This document shows positions 63,105-64,000 of a DNA stretch of 64,000 bases, in pieces (the stretch's first letter is position 1; the number at the start of each line of letters is the position of its first letter). The stretch is from Bacteroidetes bacterium UBA1941 (GTDB lineage Bacteria; Bacteroidota; Bacteroidia; Chitinophagales; LD1). The stretch spans positions 186,001 through 250,000 of the forward strand of contig DDEZ01000002.1 in assembly GCA_002336805.1 (NCBI GenBank), written 5' to 3'. Made by a program: the position numbers and the translations under genes. Under the pieces are notes generated by a model. That model saw nothing but the letters and a program-made list of their open reading frames with translations. It had not been told where the DNA came from and searched no databases.

Positions 63105-64000
63105 TGGCTGTATTATCCGTACACAATGTAGCACTGAGAGGGATCAGCGCCTGTGTGCCGTCACTCCGTGAGGATAATATGGACCTGCCCCTCATACCGC
63201 AAAATCAGCGTGACACCTTTGTGAAAACCACGGGTATCAGGTATAGGCGTATAGCCGGGCAGGGTACTACTGCGGCTGACCTCTGCCGGATCAGTACCGA
63301 GAGACTGCTGAGAGAGCTGGGCTGGCAGGCATCTGATATAGAGCTGCTGATCTTTGTGACGCAGACACCCGACTATGTGATACCAAACTCTGCCTCTATC
63401 ATCCAGCAGCAGCTGGGCCTGCCCAAGACCTGCCTGGCTATGGATATCAACCTCGGCTGCTCGGGATATGTATACGGCCTGTCTGTCATCGGTTCCCTGC
63501 TACAGAATATGCCGGGCAAAAGGGGACTGCTGCTGGTAGGCGACTGCTCTTCTGCGATAGTATCGGCTAGAGATAAGGCTACCTATCCCCTTTTTAGCGA
63601 TGCGGGATCTGCTACAGCTATAGAGTATAAAGAGGGTGAAATATGGCATTTTAATCTCCAGACAGATGGCGCAGGCTATGAGGATATAATGGTAAAGGGC
63701 GGCGGCATGAGGCATCCGTTTGGTCCGGACTCGCTCAGAGAGCATGAGTATGCGGCCGGTGAGGTCCGCTCAGACCTGCAGATGAAGCTGGATGGGGTCA
63801 ATATCTTCAACTTTGCACTGCGTGAGGTGGCGCCCAATATAGAAACACTACTCAGGGCATCTCAGACGGATCAAGCCTCTATAGATTTTTTTGTCCTTCA
63901 TCAGGCCAATAAGCTCATACTCGAGTGCGTGCGGAAAAAGCTAAAGGAAGATTCCTCCCGGTTTCCCTACTCCCTCCATGATTTTGGCAACACAAGCTCG
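63104..64000 (+). CDS. 3-oxoacyl-ACP synthase III (KASIII-like), cut off by window end
   Basis: The first 299 residues of a KASIII (FabH-type) condensing enzyme, still open at the window end. The catalytic residues are visible: C119 in DINLGCSGYVYG, H266 in FFVLHQANK and N296 in HDFGNTSS, the last just before the edge. The size fits the family (about 320-350). Next to a dedicated ACP it may start an acyl or polyketide chain. In Bacteroidota such pairs also occur in loci for resorcinol, aryl-polyene or sugar N-acyl groups. The partner genes lie beyond this window. Confidence 0.85.
   Translation, partial: MAVLSVHNVALRGISACVPSLREDNMDLPLIPQNQRDTFVKTTGIRYRRIAGQGTTAADLCRISTERLLRELGWQASDIELLIFVTQTPDYVIPNSASIIQQQLGLPKTCLAMDINLGCSGYVYGLSVIGSLLQNMPGKRGLLLVGDCSSAIVSARDKATYPLFSDAGSATAIEYKEGEIWHFNLQTDGAGYEDIMVKGGGMRHPFGPDSLREHEYAAGEVRSDLQMKLDGVNIFNFALREVAPNIETLLRASQTDQASIDFFVLHQANKLILECVRKKLKEDSSRFPYSLHDFGNTSS

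Noticed and set aside
1..64000. CRISPR arrays, tRNA or rRNA genes, insertion sequences
   Set aside because: No regularly spaced repeats, cloverleaf sequences, transposase genes or terminal inverted repeats were seen by eye.

Overview
The window looks like a chromosomal segment of a Bacteroidota bacterium of mid GC content. The support is: adjacent DUF1501/DUF1800 genes with Tat-type leaders, almost no Shine-Dalgarno sequences, several TAnnTTTG-type -7 boxes (two with a TTG/TTTG -33 element at about 18-21 nt), and many short-overlap operons. No rRNA, tRNA, CRISPR array or insertion sequence was seen. Genus or species cannot be given from the sequence alone.

Layout. (1) 1-4.2 kb: an AT-rich island with a possible gene tail, a small HEPN-like protein and a 1013-residue double P-loop ATPase (ParA-like KGGxGR motif plus a second Walker ATPase), a candidate defence or stress module, closed by a terminator at 4159-4188. 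(2) 4.2-17.6 kb: an array of PhyH-type Fe(II)/2-oxoglutarate dioxygenases, 12 domains in 10 genes, two of them two-domain fusions, arranged as one leftward gene, a rightward operon (ABC exporter permease, five PhyH genes, a Gfo/Idh/MocA oxidoreductase, a GT2 glycosyltransferase) and a leftward operon of four PhyH genes. (3) 17.7-27.9 kb: exported proteins, namely an arylsulfotransferase-like lipoprotein, two DUF1501, three DUF1800 and an SGNH hydrolase. (4) 28-49.9 kb: radical SAM enzymes (one SPASM type, four B12-binding type), more oxygenases (one diverged Fe/2OG enzyme, two aspartyl/asparaginyl beta-hydroxylase-like, one JmjC/cupin_8, one PhyH), a desaturase, a class III aminotransferase, a flippase-like protein, GT-C-like membrane proteins, and a transglutaminase-like gene broken by one amber codon. 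(5) 49.9-62.8 kb: a TPR membrane protein, a membrane-anchored methyltransferase, a UbiA-type prenyltransferase, a two-domain glycosyltransferase and four twitch-type radical SAM proteins. (6) 62.9-64 kb: an acyl carrier protein and the start of a KASIII, running off the window.

How it may work together. The window encodes 17 Fe(II)-oxygenase domains of the cupin/double-stranded beta-helix kind in 15 genes, and nine radical SAM proteins, beside sugar-nucleotide, lipid-carrier, glycosyl-transfer and export genes. My inference is a biosynthetic locus for a heavily C-H-functionalised surface glycan, glycolipid or secreted metabolite. The final substrate is not identifiable here. Three of the oxygenases carry changed metal-binding motifs (HxN, HxG and an HVHCGN variant), so some may be non-hydroxylating (for example halogenase-like) or inactive. 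Those points are the main targets for checking.
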